Below, one piece after another: positions 8,644 to 17,199 of a DNA stretch of 64,000 bases. The translations under genes and the position numbers were made by a program. The notes under the pieces were generated by a model that was not told where the DNA came from, did no database searches, and worked only from the letters and a program-made list of their open reading frames with translations. Positions within the stretch are counted from its first letter, which is position 1; each line of letters opens with the position of its first letter. Origin of the DNA: Thermanaerovibrio acidaminovorans DSM 6589 (GTDB taxonomy: Bacteria > Synergistota > Synergistia > Synergistales > Synergistaceae); assembly GCF_000024905.1 (NCBI RefSeq), contig NC_013522.1, positions 1-64,000 on the forward strand, written 5' to 3'.

Positions 8644-10278
8644 ATGCGAAAAAAGGCGGTCCTGCTCCTGTTGGCACTGGGCGTCATGTCCCTTATGTCC
8701 CTTCCGGCCCTGGCGGCGGATAAGCCGGTCTACGGGGGAACCCTGGTCTACCGGGAAGCGTCGGATCCCCCCAAGATAGACCCGGCGTTCACCACTGACA
8801 CCACCTCCGATCGGGCGTCCAACCTGATATTCGAGACGTTGGTGATCAACTCCCCGGACGGCAAGAGGATCCTTCCCTGCCTTGCGGAGTCCTGGACCAT
8901 AAACAAGGACTCCACGGTGTTCACCTTCAAGCTCCGCAAGGGGGTCAAGTTCCACAGCGTGAGCGAGGGGAAGCCAACGCTGAACAAGGGCCGGGAGGTG
9001 AAGGCGGAGGACGTGAAGTACTCCTTCGAGCGTCTGGTCCGTCTCAAGAGCCCCCGGGCCTACTTCGTGGAGCAGATAAAGGGCTACAAGGAGTTCACCG
9101 AGGGTAAGGCCAAGGAGTGGACCGGGATAAAGGTTCTGGACCCCTACACGGTGCAGTTCACCCTGGAGTACCCCTTCGCGCCGTTCCTTGCGGTGCTGGC
9201 GTACCACGCGTTCAGCGTGGTTCCCCGGGAGGACGCGGAGAAGTGGGGCAAGGACTTCTCGTTCCACCCGGTGGGCACCGGTCCGTTCGTGTTCAAGGAG
9301 TGGAAGCACGACCAGCGTTTCGTGGTGGAGCGGAACCCCCATTACTGGGGCAAGGATGCCCAGGGGAACAGGCTTCCCTACGTGGACAGGGTGGAGATCC
9401 GGATCGTCCCGGACAACTCGGTGGCGTGGCTGGAGTTCAAAAAGGGCAACATCGACATCCTGTCCGCCATCCCCAACGAGTACTACAAGGAGTGCAAGGG
9501 CCTCTACGGTCCCAAGAAGCTGTTCGTGGAGCGTCCCGGGGTGGGCACCTTCTACATCGGCATGAACACCTCCAAGCCCCCCTTCAAGGACAACGTGAAG
9601 CTCCGCCAGGCGCTGAACTGGGCCATCGACCGGCAGGCCATCTCGGACCTGATCCTGAGCGGCCGGAACAGGCCAGTTAAGGGGGTCCTGCCCCCCAGCA
9701 TGCCGGGCTTCAACCCCAACCTGAAGGGCTACGGCTATGACCCCGCCAAGGCGAAGAAGCTCCTGGCGGAGGCGGGCTACCCCAAGGGGCTCACAGTGGA
9801 GTTCCAGTTCAACTCCGGGGGTAGCAACCGGCAGATAGCCGAGGCGGTCCAGGCCCAGCTATCCCAGATAGGGGTCAACGTGAAGCTGAAGGAGCTGGAC
9901 TGGGGGGCGCACCTGGACATGTGCGACCGGGGTGAGACCCAGATGTACCGGATGACCTGGGTGGTGGACTACATGGACCCGGACAACTTCCTGTTCGTGA
10001 ACCTCCACTCCTCCAATGCGGGCTCCAAGGGGAACTACTCCTTCTACAAGAACCCCAAGGTGGACCGGCTCCTGTCCGAGGCCCGGCGGGAGTCCAACTG
10101 GAACAAGCGGATGAAGCTCTACCAGGAGGCGGAGCAGCTGATCGTCAACGATGCCCCCTGGATCTTCATGATGGCCACCAGCAGCAGCATGGTGCACCAG
10201 CCCAACGTGAAGAACGTTGTCCTCCACGCCATGGGGGACTACATGACGGACCTCTCCAGGGTCTGGAAGGTCAAGTGA
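8644..10278 (+). CDS. ABC transporter substrate-binding protein, family 5 (dipeptide/oligopeptide), copy 1
   Basis: A periplasmic peptide-binding protein of 544 residues that would deliver di- or oligopeptides to the DppBCDF-type complex encoded downstream. Residues 1-24 form a signal peptide (two Lys, a Leu-rich core, ALAA cleavage site). The family 5 pattern is clear: RKGVKFH near 99-105, DVKYSFERL near 123-131, PVGTGPFVFKEW near 217-228 and LRQALNWAIDR near 323-333. The ATG follows GGGGAGGTAACT. Copy 2 begins 217 bases downstream and by my hand alignment is about 90% identical. A lipoprotein Cys is absent, so it is probably freely soluble. Confidence 0.93.
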   Translation: MRKKAVLLLLALGVMSLMSLPALAADKPVYGGTLVYREASDPPKIDPAFTTDTTSDRASNLIFETLVINSPDGKRILPCLAESWTINKDSTVFTFKLRKGVKFHSVSEGKPTLNKGREVKAEDVKYSFERLVRLKSPRAYFVEQIKGYKEFTEGKAKEWTGIKVLDPYTVQFTLEYPFAPFLAVLAYHAFSVVPREDAEKWGKDFSFHPVGTGPFVFKEWKHDQRFVVERNPHYWGKDAQGNRLPYVDRVEIRIVPDNSVAWLEFKKGNIDILSAIPNEYYKECKGLYGPKKLFVERPGVGTFYIGMNTSKPPFKDNVKLRQALNWAIDRQAISDLILSGRNRPVKGVLPPSMPGFNPNLKGYGYDPAKAKKLLAEAGYPKGLTVEFQFNSGGSNRQIAEAVQAQLSQIGVNVKLKELDWGAHLDMCDRGETQMYRMTWVVDYMDPDNFLFVNLHSSNAGSKGNYSFYKNPKVDRLLSEARRESNWNKRMKLYQEAEQLIVNDAPWIFMMATSSSMVHQPNVKNVVLHAMGDYMTDLSRVWKVK

Positions 10279-10287
10279 AGACCAGCC

Positions 10288-10313
10288 GGCGCCGGGGCGC
10301 TGTCCCCGGCGCC
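10288..10313 (+). terminator. Strong hairpin after substrate-binding gene copy 1
   Basis: GGCGCCGGGG and CCCCGGCGCC form a perfect 10-bp stem with a six-base loop. There is no T-run behind it, so it may stabilise or process the 3' end of the mRNA rather than terminate by itself. Confidence 0.55.
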
Positions 10314-10363
10314 GTGAGCCATTGAGATCCGCCCCTTTGTTGGATCGACCCCATATTGTTATA

Positions 10364-10403
10364 TGGACTTTTAATTAAGCCCGTTGTATAGTTTGAAAAG
10401 TCC
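10364..10403 (+). promoter_or_regulatory. Promoter with inverted repeat for the second substrate-binding gene
   Basis: TGGACT (10364-10369), 17 bases, TATAGT (10387-10392): the same architecture and partly the same bases as the promoter of copy 1. An 8-bp inverted repeat, GGACTTTT (10365-10372) and AAAAGTCC (10396-10403), brackets the promoter. Its sequence differs from the repeat at copy 1, which suggests the two copies may answer to different signals. Confidence 0.65.
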
Positions 10404-10494
10404 AAAAGGGGGTGGTCCATGGGGATAGGATTCGGGGCAACCAGAGGGTTTCATCAGCTTAGCTAAGTCGAGATCTGAGGGGAGGTAGTAGTGT

Positions 10495-12129
10495 ATGCGA
10501 AAAAAGGCGGTCCTGCTCCTGTTGGCACTGGGCGTCATGTCCCTTATGTCCCTTCCGGCCCTGGCGGCGGATAAGCCGGTCTACGGGGGAACCCTGGTCT
10601 ACCGGGAGGCGTCGGATCCCCCCAAGATAGACCCGGCGTTCACCACCGACACCGCCTCCGACCGGGCATCCAACCTTATCTTCGAGACGCTGGTCTTCAA
10701 CGATCCGGACGGCAAGAAGATCCTGCCGGGCCTTGCGGAGTCCTGGACCATAAACAAGGACTCCACGGTGTTCACCTTCAAGCTCCGCAAGGGTGTCAAG
10801 TTCCACAGCGTGAGCGAGGGCAAGCCCACGCTGAACAAGGGCCGGGAGGTGAAGGCGGAGGACGTGAAGTACTCCTTCGAGCGTCTGGTCCGTCTCAAGA
10901 GCCCCCGGGCCTACTTCGTGGAGCAGATAAAGGGCTACAAGGAGTTCACCGAGGGGAAGGCCAAGGAGTGGTCCGGGATAAAGGTTCTGGACCCCTACAC
11001 GGTGCAGTTCACCCTTGAGTACCCCTTCGCCCCGTTCCTTGCGGTGCTGGCGTACCACGCGTTCAGCGTGGTTCCCCGGGAGGACGCGGAGAAGTGGGGC
11101 AAGGACTTCTCGTTCCACCCGGTGGGCACCGGTCCGTTCGTGTTCAAGGAGTGGAAGCACGACCAGCGTTTCGTGGTGGAGCGGAACCCCCATTACTGGG
11201 GCAAGGATGCCCAGGGGAACAGGCTTCCCTACGTGGACCGGGTGGAGCTTCGGGTTATCCCCGACCAGTCGGTGGCGTGGCTGGAGTTCAAAAAGGGCAA
11301 CATCGATATCCTTACCGCCGTTCCCGACGAGGTCTACAAGGAGTGCGTGGCCACCTACGGTCCCAAGAAGCTGTTCGTGGAGCGTCCCTGGGTTGGGACC
11401 TACTACATCGGCATGAACACCTCCAAGCCCCCCTTCAAGGACAACGTGAAGCTCCGCCAGGCGCTGAACTGGGCCATCGACCGGCAGGCCATCAACCAGA
11501 TGATCCTCAACGGTCGGCGCAAGGTCAACAAGGGGGTCCTGCCCCCCGGCATGCCGGGCTTCAACCCCAACCTGAAGGGCTACGGCTATGACCCCGCCAA
11601 GGCGAAGAAGCTCCTGGCGGAGGCGGGCTACCCCAACGGGCTGGACGTGGAGCTCCAGTTCAATGCCGGTGCGGGCCACAAGGCCATCTGCGAGGCGGTC
11701 CAGGCCCAGCTGTCCCAGATAGGGGTCAACGTGAAGCTGAAGGAGCTGGACTGGGGGGTTCACCTGGATACCTGCGATCGTGGTGAGACCCAGATGTTCC
11801 GCATGGGTTGGGTGGTGGACTACATGGACCCGGACAACTTCCTGTTCGTGAACCTCCACTCCTCCAACTTCGGCTCCAAGGGGAACTACTCCTTCTACAA
11901 GAACCCCAAGGTGGACCAGCTCCTGTCCGAGGCCAGGCGGGAGTCCAACTGGGGCAAGCGGATGAAGCTTTACCAGGAGGCGGAGCAGCTGATCGTCAAC
12001 GACGCCCCCTGGATCTTCCTCTTCGCCTACACCACCAGCATGGTCCATCAGCCCAACGTGAAGAACGTGGTCCTACCTGCCATGGGAGACTATCAGATAG
12101 ACCTGTCCAGGGTCTGGAAGACGAAGTAG
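10495..12129 (+). CDS. ABC transporter substrate-binding protein, family 5 (dipeptide/oligopeptide), copy 2
   Basis: This 544-residue protein is a tandem duplicate of the preceding gene, with an identical signal peptide and ribosome site region. I count about 54 amino-acid differences by eye. They cluster near residues 54-80, 255-325, 335-440 and 510-544, while residues about 81-250 differ at one position only. The clustered changes are probably in the ligand-binding lobes, so the two copies may bind different peptides and share one membrane complex. It precedes dppB by 60 bases, with a hairpin in between. Confidence 0.93.
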   Translation: MRKKAVLLLLALGVMSLMSLPALAADKPVYGGTLVYREASDPPKIDPAFTTDTASDRASNLIFETLVFNDPDGKKILPGLAESWTINKDSTVFTFKLRKGVKFHSVSEGKPTLNKGREVKAEDVKYSFERLVRLKSPRAYFVEQIKGYKEFTEGKAKEWSGIKVLDPYTVQFTLEYPFAPFLAVLAYHAFSVVPREDAEKWGKDFSFHPVGTGPFVFKEWKHDQRFVVERNPHYWGKDAQGNRLPYVDRVELRVIPDQSVAWLEFKKGNIDILTAVPDEVYKECVATYGPKKLFVERPWVGTYYIGMNTSKPPFKDNVKLRQALNWAIDRQAINQMILNGRRKVNKGVLPPGMPGFNPNLKGYGYDPAKAKKLLAEAGYPNGLDVELQFNAGAGHKAICEAVQAQLSQIGVNVKLKELDWGVHLDTCDRGETQMFRMGWVVDYMDPDNFLFVNLHSSNFGSKGNYSFYKNPKVDQLLSEARRESNWGKRMKLYQEAEQLIVNDAPWIFLFAYTTSMVHQPNVKNVVLPAMGDYQIDLSRVWKTK

Positions 12130-12139
12130 ACATGACCAA

Positions 12140-12166
12140 GGGGAGGGGGTAGATCCCCCTCTCCCC
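12140..12166 (+). terminator. Intercistronic hairpin between the binding-protein gene and dppB
   Basis: GGGGAGGGGG (12140-12149) pairs with CCCCCTCTCCCC (12155-12166) around a five-base loop, without a following T-run. Such hairpins behind binding-protein genes commonly lower downstream expression or protect the upstream message, giving excess binding protein over permease. Confidence 0.55.
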
Positions 12167-12189
12167 CTCATTGAATTGGAGGTGCGGCC

Positions 12190-13116
12190 TTGTTTCAGTA
12201 CGTCCTTCGCAAGCTTCTGGTCTCCATACCGGTGGTGTGGGGAGTGGTGACCGTCATCTTCATCCTCATGGCGGTGGTCCCCGGCGATCCCGCCAGGATA
12301 ATGATGGGTCAGCGGGGAGATCCGGAGACGCTGGCCCGGATAAGGGCTGACCTGGGACTGGACAAGCCCTTGACGGTCCAGTACGTGGACTTCCTGTCCA
12401 AGCTGGTAAGGGGTGACCTTGGCAAGTCCTATAGGACCAACGAGCCGGTCTCCAAGGCCATAGGGGAGAGGTTCGGGGTCACCATGAGGCTCGCCATATG
12501 GTGCATCGTCCTGGCCACCATAGTGGGTGTGGCGGCGGGGATAATGTCCGCGGTCAAACAGTACTCCATCTTCGACTACTCCGCCATGTTCATAGCCATA
12601 GCGGGGGTGAGCGCCCCGGTCTTCTGGTTCAGCCTGTTGCTCCTCCTGGTCTTCGCCTACGGTCTCCACTGGGTGCCCGGGGTGGGTTACGAGGATGGGT
12701 CGTTCAGGTACATGGTGTTGCCCATCATAGCCCTGGGGCTGAGGCCCGCAGCCATAATAGCCCGGCTCACCCGGTCGTGCATGCTGGAGGTCCTCAGCAT
12801 GGACTACATAAGGACCGCCCGGGCCAAGGGGCTCTCGGAGCGGGCGGTGGTGTTAAAGCACGCCCTCAAGAACGCCATGATCCCGGTGGTCACCATCGTT
12901 GGGGCCGAGATGTCTGGGCTTTTGTCCGGGGCGGTGCTCACCGAGACGGTCTTCGCCCTGCCCGGGGTGGGGAGGCTGGCGGTGGAGGCCCTGGTGGCTC
13001 GGGACTTCCCCATGATAAGGGGCACCGTCATCGTCATAGCCCTCATCTTCCTGGTGGCCAACCTCTTGGTGGACCTCTCCTACGGGCTCTTCGATCCCAG
13101 GATACGCTACGAGTAG
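12190..13116 (+). CDS. dppB: Peptide ABC transporter permease, DppB/OppB family
   Basis: The first of two inner-membrane permease subunits. The 308-residue protein starts MFQYVLRKLL from TTG behind GGAGGTG and has about six membrane segments. The cytoplasmic EAA loop that contacts the ATPases reads DYIRTARAKGLSERAV near 206-221, followed by the usual HALKNAMIPVVT. The early PGDPARIMMGQRGDPE segment is the periplasmic signature of DppB proteins. Neighbouring genes supply DppC and both ATPases. Confidence 0.93.
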   Translation: MFQYVLRKLLVSIPVVWGVVTVIFILMAVVPGDPARIMMGQRGDPETLARIRADLGLDKPLTVQYVDFLSKLVRGDLGKSYRTNEPVSKAIGERFGVTMRLAIWCIVLATIVGVAAGIMSAVKQYSIFDYSAMFIAIAGVSAPVFWFSLLLLLVFAYGLHWVPGVGYEDGSFRYMVLPIIALGLRPAAIIARLTRSCMLEVLSMDYIRTARAKGLSERAVVLKHALKNAMIPVVTIVGAEMSGLLSGAVLTETVFALPGVGRLAVEALVARDFPMIRGTVIVIALIFLVANLLVDLSYGLFDPRIRYE

Positions 13117-13128
13117 GGGGTTTTGGAC

Positions 13129-14052
13129 ATGAGCGTTAGCGAGAACGTGACTCCTAATGTATGCACCGCGGTGGTGGAGGAGCCGAAGCCCCGGAGCCTC
13201 TGGGCGGACGCGTGGCTCAGGTTCAAGCGCAACAAGCTGGCCATGGCGGGGCTCATCATGACCATCACGGTGATCCTGGCGGCGGTCTTCGCCCCGGTGA
13301 TCGCCCCTTACGACCCGGTTAAGCAGCTCATCTGGACCGAGGGCATGTCCGCCCGGCTGGCGGCCCCCTCCGCCAAGCACATCATGGGCACCGACCTTTA
13401 CGGCCGGGACATCTTCAGCCGGATCCTCTACGGGGCCAGGATATCCCTGCAGATAGGCATCTTCGCCACCGTGGTCTCCCTGCTGATAGGCATCCCCATG
13501 GGGGCCATAGCGGGCTACGTGGGGGGCAAGGTGGACGACTTCATATCCTGGGTGATGAACGTCATCTACGCCTTCCCGTTCCTGCTGTTCGTCCTGGCGG
13601 TGGTGGCGGTCTTCAAGGACCCGGGGCTCAGCACCGTGTACGTGGCCATAGGGCTCATAAGCTGGGTCTCCATCGCCCGGGTGCTGCGGGCCCAGTTCAT
13701 GCAGCTTAGGGAGATGGAGTTCGTGGAGGCCGCCAAGGCCCTGGGGCTTCCATCCTGGCGGATCCTCTTCGTGCACATCCTGCCCTCCGCCATGGCGCCC
13801 GTCATCGTCCAGGCCACCATGGGCATGGGAGGCATCATCATGATCGAGGCGGGGCTGGCCTTCCTTGGCTTCGGCGCCCAACCCCCCACGCCTTCCTGGG
13901 GGCTCATGATATCCGAGGGGCAGCAGTACCTGGCGTCCGGAATTTGGTGGTGGTCCATCTTCCCGGGGCTGGCCATAATGTACACCGTTCTGGCCTTCAA
14001 CTTCCTGGGGGACGGCCTTCGGGACGCCCTGGACGTGCGGATGAAGCGATAG
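13129..14052 (+). CDS. dppC: Peptide ABC transporter permease, DppC/OppC family
   Basis: The second permease subunit, about 307 residues. It has the N-terminal OppC_N segment (LWADAWLRFKRNKLAMAGL), the HIMGTDLYGRDIFSRILYGA motif typical of DppC, and the EAA loop EFVEAAKALGLPSWRILF in the second half. I chose ATG at 13129, 8 bases after AGTAGGGGG; a TTG 6 bases earlier is possible. It lies 12 bases after dppB. Confidence 0.93.
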   Translation: MSVSENVTPNVCTAVVEEPKPRSLWADAWLRFKRNKLAMAGLIMTITVILAAVFAPVIAPYDPVKQLIWTEGMSARLAAPSAKHIMGTDLYGRDIFSRILYGARISLQIGIFATVVSLLIGIPMGAIAGYVGGKVDDFISWVMNVIYAFPFLLFVLAVVAVFKDPGLSTVYVAIGLISWVSIARVLRAQFMQLREMEFVEAAKALGLPSWRILFVHILPSAMAPVIVQATMGMGGIIMIEAGLAFLGFGAQPPTPSWGLMISEGQQYLASGIWWWSIFPGLAIMYTVLAFNFLGDGLRDALDVRMKR

Positions 14053-14064
14053 GGGGTGCTTGGG

Positions 14065-15051
14065 ATGTTGCTTTCTATAGAGTCCTTGAGGACCTCCTTC
14101 CACACGGATCACGGGGTGGTTCGGGCGGTTGACGGGGTCAGCTACCAGGTGAAGCCCGGGGAGACCCTCTGCGTGGTGGGCGAGTCGGGGTGCGGCAAGT
14201 CGGTCACCGCCCTGTCGGTCATGGGGCTCCTTCAGAAGCCCTCCGGTCGGGTGGACGGGGGCAAGATAGTCTTCCAGGGGGTGAACCTGCTGGAGCTCTC
14301 CGAGGCGGAGATGCGGAAGGTGCGGGGCAACTCCATATCCATGATCTTCCAGGAGCCCATGACCAGCCTTAACCCGGTCTTCACCGTAGGCGAGCAGATA
14401 AGGGAGCCCTTGATGCTCCACCAGGGGCTCACCAAGTCCCAGGCGGACGAGAGGGCCCTGGAGATGCTGGTGAAGGTGGGCATATCGGAGCCCCGCAAGA
14501 GGCTGGACTCGTACCCCCACCAGATGTCCGGTGGCATGAGGCAGCGGGTCATGATCGCCATGGCCCTGGCGTGCAACCCCAAGCTGTTGATCGCCGACGA
14601 GCCCACCACCGCCCTGGACGTGACGGTCCAGGCCCAGATACTGGACCTGATGCGGAACCTGAAGAAGGACTTCGGATCCGCCATAATGCTCATAACCCAC
14701 GACCTGGGGGTGGTGGCGGAGATGGCGGACCGGGTGGTGGTCATGTACGGGGGCCAGGTGGTGGAGGAGGCCCTGGTTCGGGAGGCCTTCAAGGACCCGC
14801 TGCACCCCTACACCCGGGGGCTTCTGGAGTCCATACCCCGGCTGAACGAGGACCGGGACCGACTGGCGGTGATCCCCGGCTCGGTGCCGGATCCAAGGTA
14901 CTTCCCCGCCGGCTGCCGGTTCTCCAACCGGTGCGCCAGCTGTCACGACCGGTGCGTGGTGGAGGGACCCCCCTTCTACCAGCTGAGCGACGGGCGCAAG
15001 GTCAGGTGTTTCCTCTACGACGGGGACTCTAGGGTTACGGGGGTGGAGTAG
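14065..15051 (+). CDS. dppD: Peptide ABC transporter ATP-binding protein, DppD/OppD family
   Basis: This ATPase subunit energises peptide uptake. The protein of about 328 residues has Walker A GESGCGKS near 39-46, Q-loop [12 protein letters not shown], signature [15 protein letters not shown], Walker B LLIADEPT and the C-terminal oligo_HPY region with [10 protein letters not shown], whose cysteines in this family can bind an iron-sulfur cluster. ATG at 14065 is preferred because AGGGGGTG lies 6 bases upstream; GTG at 14056 would overlap that site. Confidence 0.93.
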   Translation: MLLSIESLRTSFHTDHGVVRAVDGVSYQVKPGETLCVVGESGCGKSVTALSVMGLLQKPSGRVDGGKIVFQGVNLLELSEAEMRKVRGNSISMIFQEPMTSLNPVFTVGEQIREPLMLHQGLTKSQADERALEMLVKVGISEPRKRLDSYPHQMSGGMRQRVMIAMALACNPKLLIADEPTTALDVTVQAQILDLMRNLKKDFGSAIMLITHDLGVVAEMADRVVVMYGGQVVEEALVREAFKDPLHPYTRGLLESIPRLNEDRDRLAVIPGSVPDPRYFPAGCRFSNRCASCHDRCVVEGPPFYQLSDGRKVRCFLYDGDSRVTGVE

Positions 15052-16017
15052 ATGGATGCCATTCTTAACGTGGAGGGGCTGGTGAAGCACTTCCCCATCC
15101 GCAAGGGGCTGTTCCAGTCGGTGGTGGGTCACGTGAAGGCGGTGGACGGGGTGAGCCTTAGGATCCCCAAGGGCAAGACCATGGGCCTGGTGGGGGAGAG
15201 CGGCTCCGGCAAGACCACCACCGGCAGGACCCTGCTTCACCTGATAGAGCCCACCGCGGGCAAGGTAACGTTCGACGGCCAGGACGTGTCCGCCAAGCTC
15301 AAGGAGGACCCCCGTTGGGTCCGGCGGTCCATGCAGATAATCTTCCAGGACCCATACGGGAGCCTCAACCCCCGCAGGACCGTTATGGACATAGTGGGGG
15401 AGGCGCCGCTGTACCACCGCATAGTGGACCGGTCCAGCCTTGCGGACTACGTGGGCCAGGTGCTGGAGATGAGCGGACTGAAGCCCAGCGACGCCATGCG
15501 GTATCCCCACGAGTTCTCCGGCGGCCAGCGGCAGAGGATAGGCATAGCCCGGGCCCTGGCGGTGAGGCCCCGGTTCCTGGTGTGCGACGAGCCGGTCTCC
15601 GCCCTGGACGTGTCCATCCGCAGCCAGATACTGAACCTGCTCAAGGACCTGAGGGACCAGCTGGGGCTAACGTACCTGTTCATATCCCACGACATGTCGG
15701 TGGTCCGTCACATATCGGACCACGTGGCGGTCATGTACCTGGGCAAGCTGGTGGAGTCCGCCCCCAAGGGGGCCTTCTTCAAGGAGCCCCTGCACCCCTA
15801 CTCCAAGGCGCTCCTCTCCGCCATCCCCCTTCCGGACCCGGATGCCAAGTCGGAGAGGATAATCCTGGAGGGGGACGTTCCCTCACCGGTCAACCCACCG
15901 TCGGGCTGCCGGTTCCATCCCCGGTGCGCCTACGCCATGGACCGGTGCAGGACCGACGAGCCCCCGTTGGCGGATGTGGGGGGGCGGGAGGTGGCCTGTT
16001 GGCTCCACTGCCGTTAG
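15052..16017 (+). CDS. dppF: Peptide ABC transporter ATP-binding protein, DppF/OppF family
   Basis: The second ATPase subunit, 321 residues, beginning directly after the dppD stop. It shows Walker A GESGSGKT near 44-51, IIFQDPYGSLNPRRTV, signature FSGGQRQRIGIARAL, Walker B FLVCDEPVSALD and the C-terminal CRFHPRCAYAMDRC segment. The LNPR after the Q-loop and the order after dppD mark it as the F type. It closes the transporter operon before a terminator. Confidence 0.93.
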   Translation: MDAILNVEGLVKHFPIRKGLFQSVVGHVKAVDGVSLRIPKGKTMGLVGESGSGKTTTGRTLLHLIEPTAGKVTFDGQDVSAKLKEDPRWVRRSMQIIFQDPYGSLNPRRTVMDIVGEAPLYHRIVDRSSLADYVGQVLEMSGLKPSDAMRYPHEFSGGQRQRIGIARALAVRPRFLVCDEPVSALDVSIRSQILNLLKDLRDQLGLTYLFISHDMSVVRHISDHVAVMYLGKLVESAPKGAFFKEPLHPYSKALLSAIPLPDPDAKSERIILEGDVPSPVNPPSGCRFHPRCAYAMDRCRTDEPPLADVGGREVACWLHCR

Positions 16018-16051
16018 GCTTGAAGGTATCGTTCAAGGGATATAACATGGT

Positions 16052-16090
16052 CGGCGGGAGGCTAACGAGCCCTCCCGCCGATCGGTTTTC
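16052..16090 (+). terminator. Terminator of the peptide transporter operon
   Basis: CGGCGGGAGG (16052-16061) and CCTCCCGCCG (16071-16080) form a perfect 10-bp stem around a nine-base loop, followed by ATCGGTTTTC. Confidence 0.8.
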
Positions 16091-16120
16091 ACTGCCTTAG
16101 GAAGGGGCCTTGATAGATAA

Positions 16121-17128
16121 ATGAAAGTAATGATGATCCTTCCGGAGTTGGTAGAAGGGGGGGTTGAACGTCATGTGCTGGATCTATCCAATCATCTCTG
16201 CACCATGGGACATCGGGTGTGGGTGGTTTCCGCCGGGGGTTCCCTGGAGGACCGGTTGTCACCGGACGTGGAGGTGCTCCACCTGCCGGTCCATCTAAAA
16301 AACCCGGCAACCGCCCTCTACTCCGCGGTTAGGATAGCCCGTATTGCAAGCAACAACAGGCTGGACGTGATCCACACCCACTCTAGGGTCCCCAATTGGA
16401 TAGGGTGGTGGGCTTCTAGGATGTCCCGGGTACCCTTGGTGATAACCGCGCACAGTTGCTACCGCAGGAACGTGGCCCTCCTTCCCATTAATAGAGCCGA
16501 TGGGGTTATATGTGTGAGCGAATCGGTGCGCGAGCACCTAGGAGAACTGCTGCCTGTGAGGTCTGCGGTGATTTTCAATGGCATGGAAGAGCCGTCGGTT
16601 ACTTGGGTCGGTGACCCAGGGGGTATTCCGTCTTTCCTTTTCGTGGGGCGGATAACCCAAAGCAAGGGGTTGGGGGTTCTCCTCGAAGCCCTTGGGGGTG
16701 TTGATGGGGATTGGCGGCTTGATGTGGTGGGCGATGGCCCCCAAAGGCACCAGATGGAGGCTCTATCTTGCCGGTTGGGCCTCTCAAACCGTGTAACCTT
16801 CCACGGCTTCAGGGATGACGTGGACCATTGGATGAGCCGTTGTTCCTGCTTCGTCTTCCCCTCCCTGGAGGAGGGGATGGGTAGGACCCTGATGAGGGCA
16901 GTTCAGATTGGAACCCCTGTCATGGCATCAAACCTGCCGGCGGTGAGGGAGCTCGCCTTGGATCCCTCGGAGCTTGTTCCAGCCGGGGACCCATGGGCCT
17001 GGAGGTTCGCCCTGGCCGGATTCCTCCGGGGGGAACGCCCGTCGGCCCGTTTTGACCCGGGGAGGATACCGTCGGTTCAAACCATGGCCCTAAGGGTCTT
17101 GGATGTCTACAGGGGCGTCTTGGCTTGA
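16121..17128 (+). CDS. Glycosyltransferase, family 4
   Basis: A GT-B fold glycosyltransferase of 335 residues. The N-terminus MKVMMILPELVEGGVERHVL is typical of family GT4, with the acceptor-side loop GGVERH. The donor side shows FLFVGRITQSKGLGVLLEAL near 171-190 and FVFPSLEEGMGRTLMRA near 246-262, the E-x7-E nucleotide-sugar motif region (EEGMGRTLMRA carries a changed spacing). It opens the surface-sugar block, right after the transporter terminator. Donor and acceptor are unknown; GDP-mannose or GDP-fucose would suit the neighbours but this is inference. Confidence 0.85.
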   Translation: MKVMMILPELVEGGVERHVLDLSNHLCTMGHRVWVVSAGGSLEDRLSPDVEVLHLPVHLKNPATALYSAVRIARIASNNRLDVIHTHSRVPNWIGWWASRMSRVPLVITAHSCYRRNVALLPINRADGVICVSESVREHLGELLPVRSAVIFNGMEEPSVTWVGDPGGIPSFLFVGRITQSKGLGVLLEALGGVDGDWRLDVVGDGPQRHQMEALSCRLGLSNRVTFHGFRDDVDHWMSRCSCFVFPSLEEGMGRTLMRAVQIGTPVMASNLPAVRELALDPSELVPAGDPWAWRFALAGFLRGERPSARFDPGRIPSVQTMALRVLDVYRGVLA

Positions 17129-17199
17129 TCTCCGGTTGGTTTGCTTTTCGTGTATATGCCATTATCATTTGAATTATAGAATCTGGAGGGGGGATCCGA

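Noticed and set aside
12853-15510. An 885-codon open frame on the minus strand across dppC, dppD and dppF
   Set aside because: It is antisense to three clear transporter genes and its Pro/Gly/His/Leu-rich text is typical of a shadow frame in high-GC DNA.
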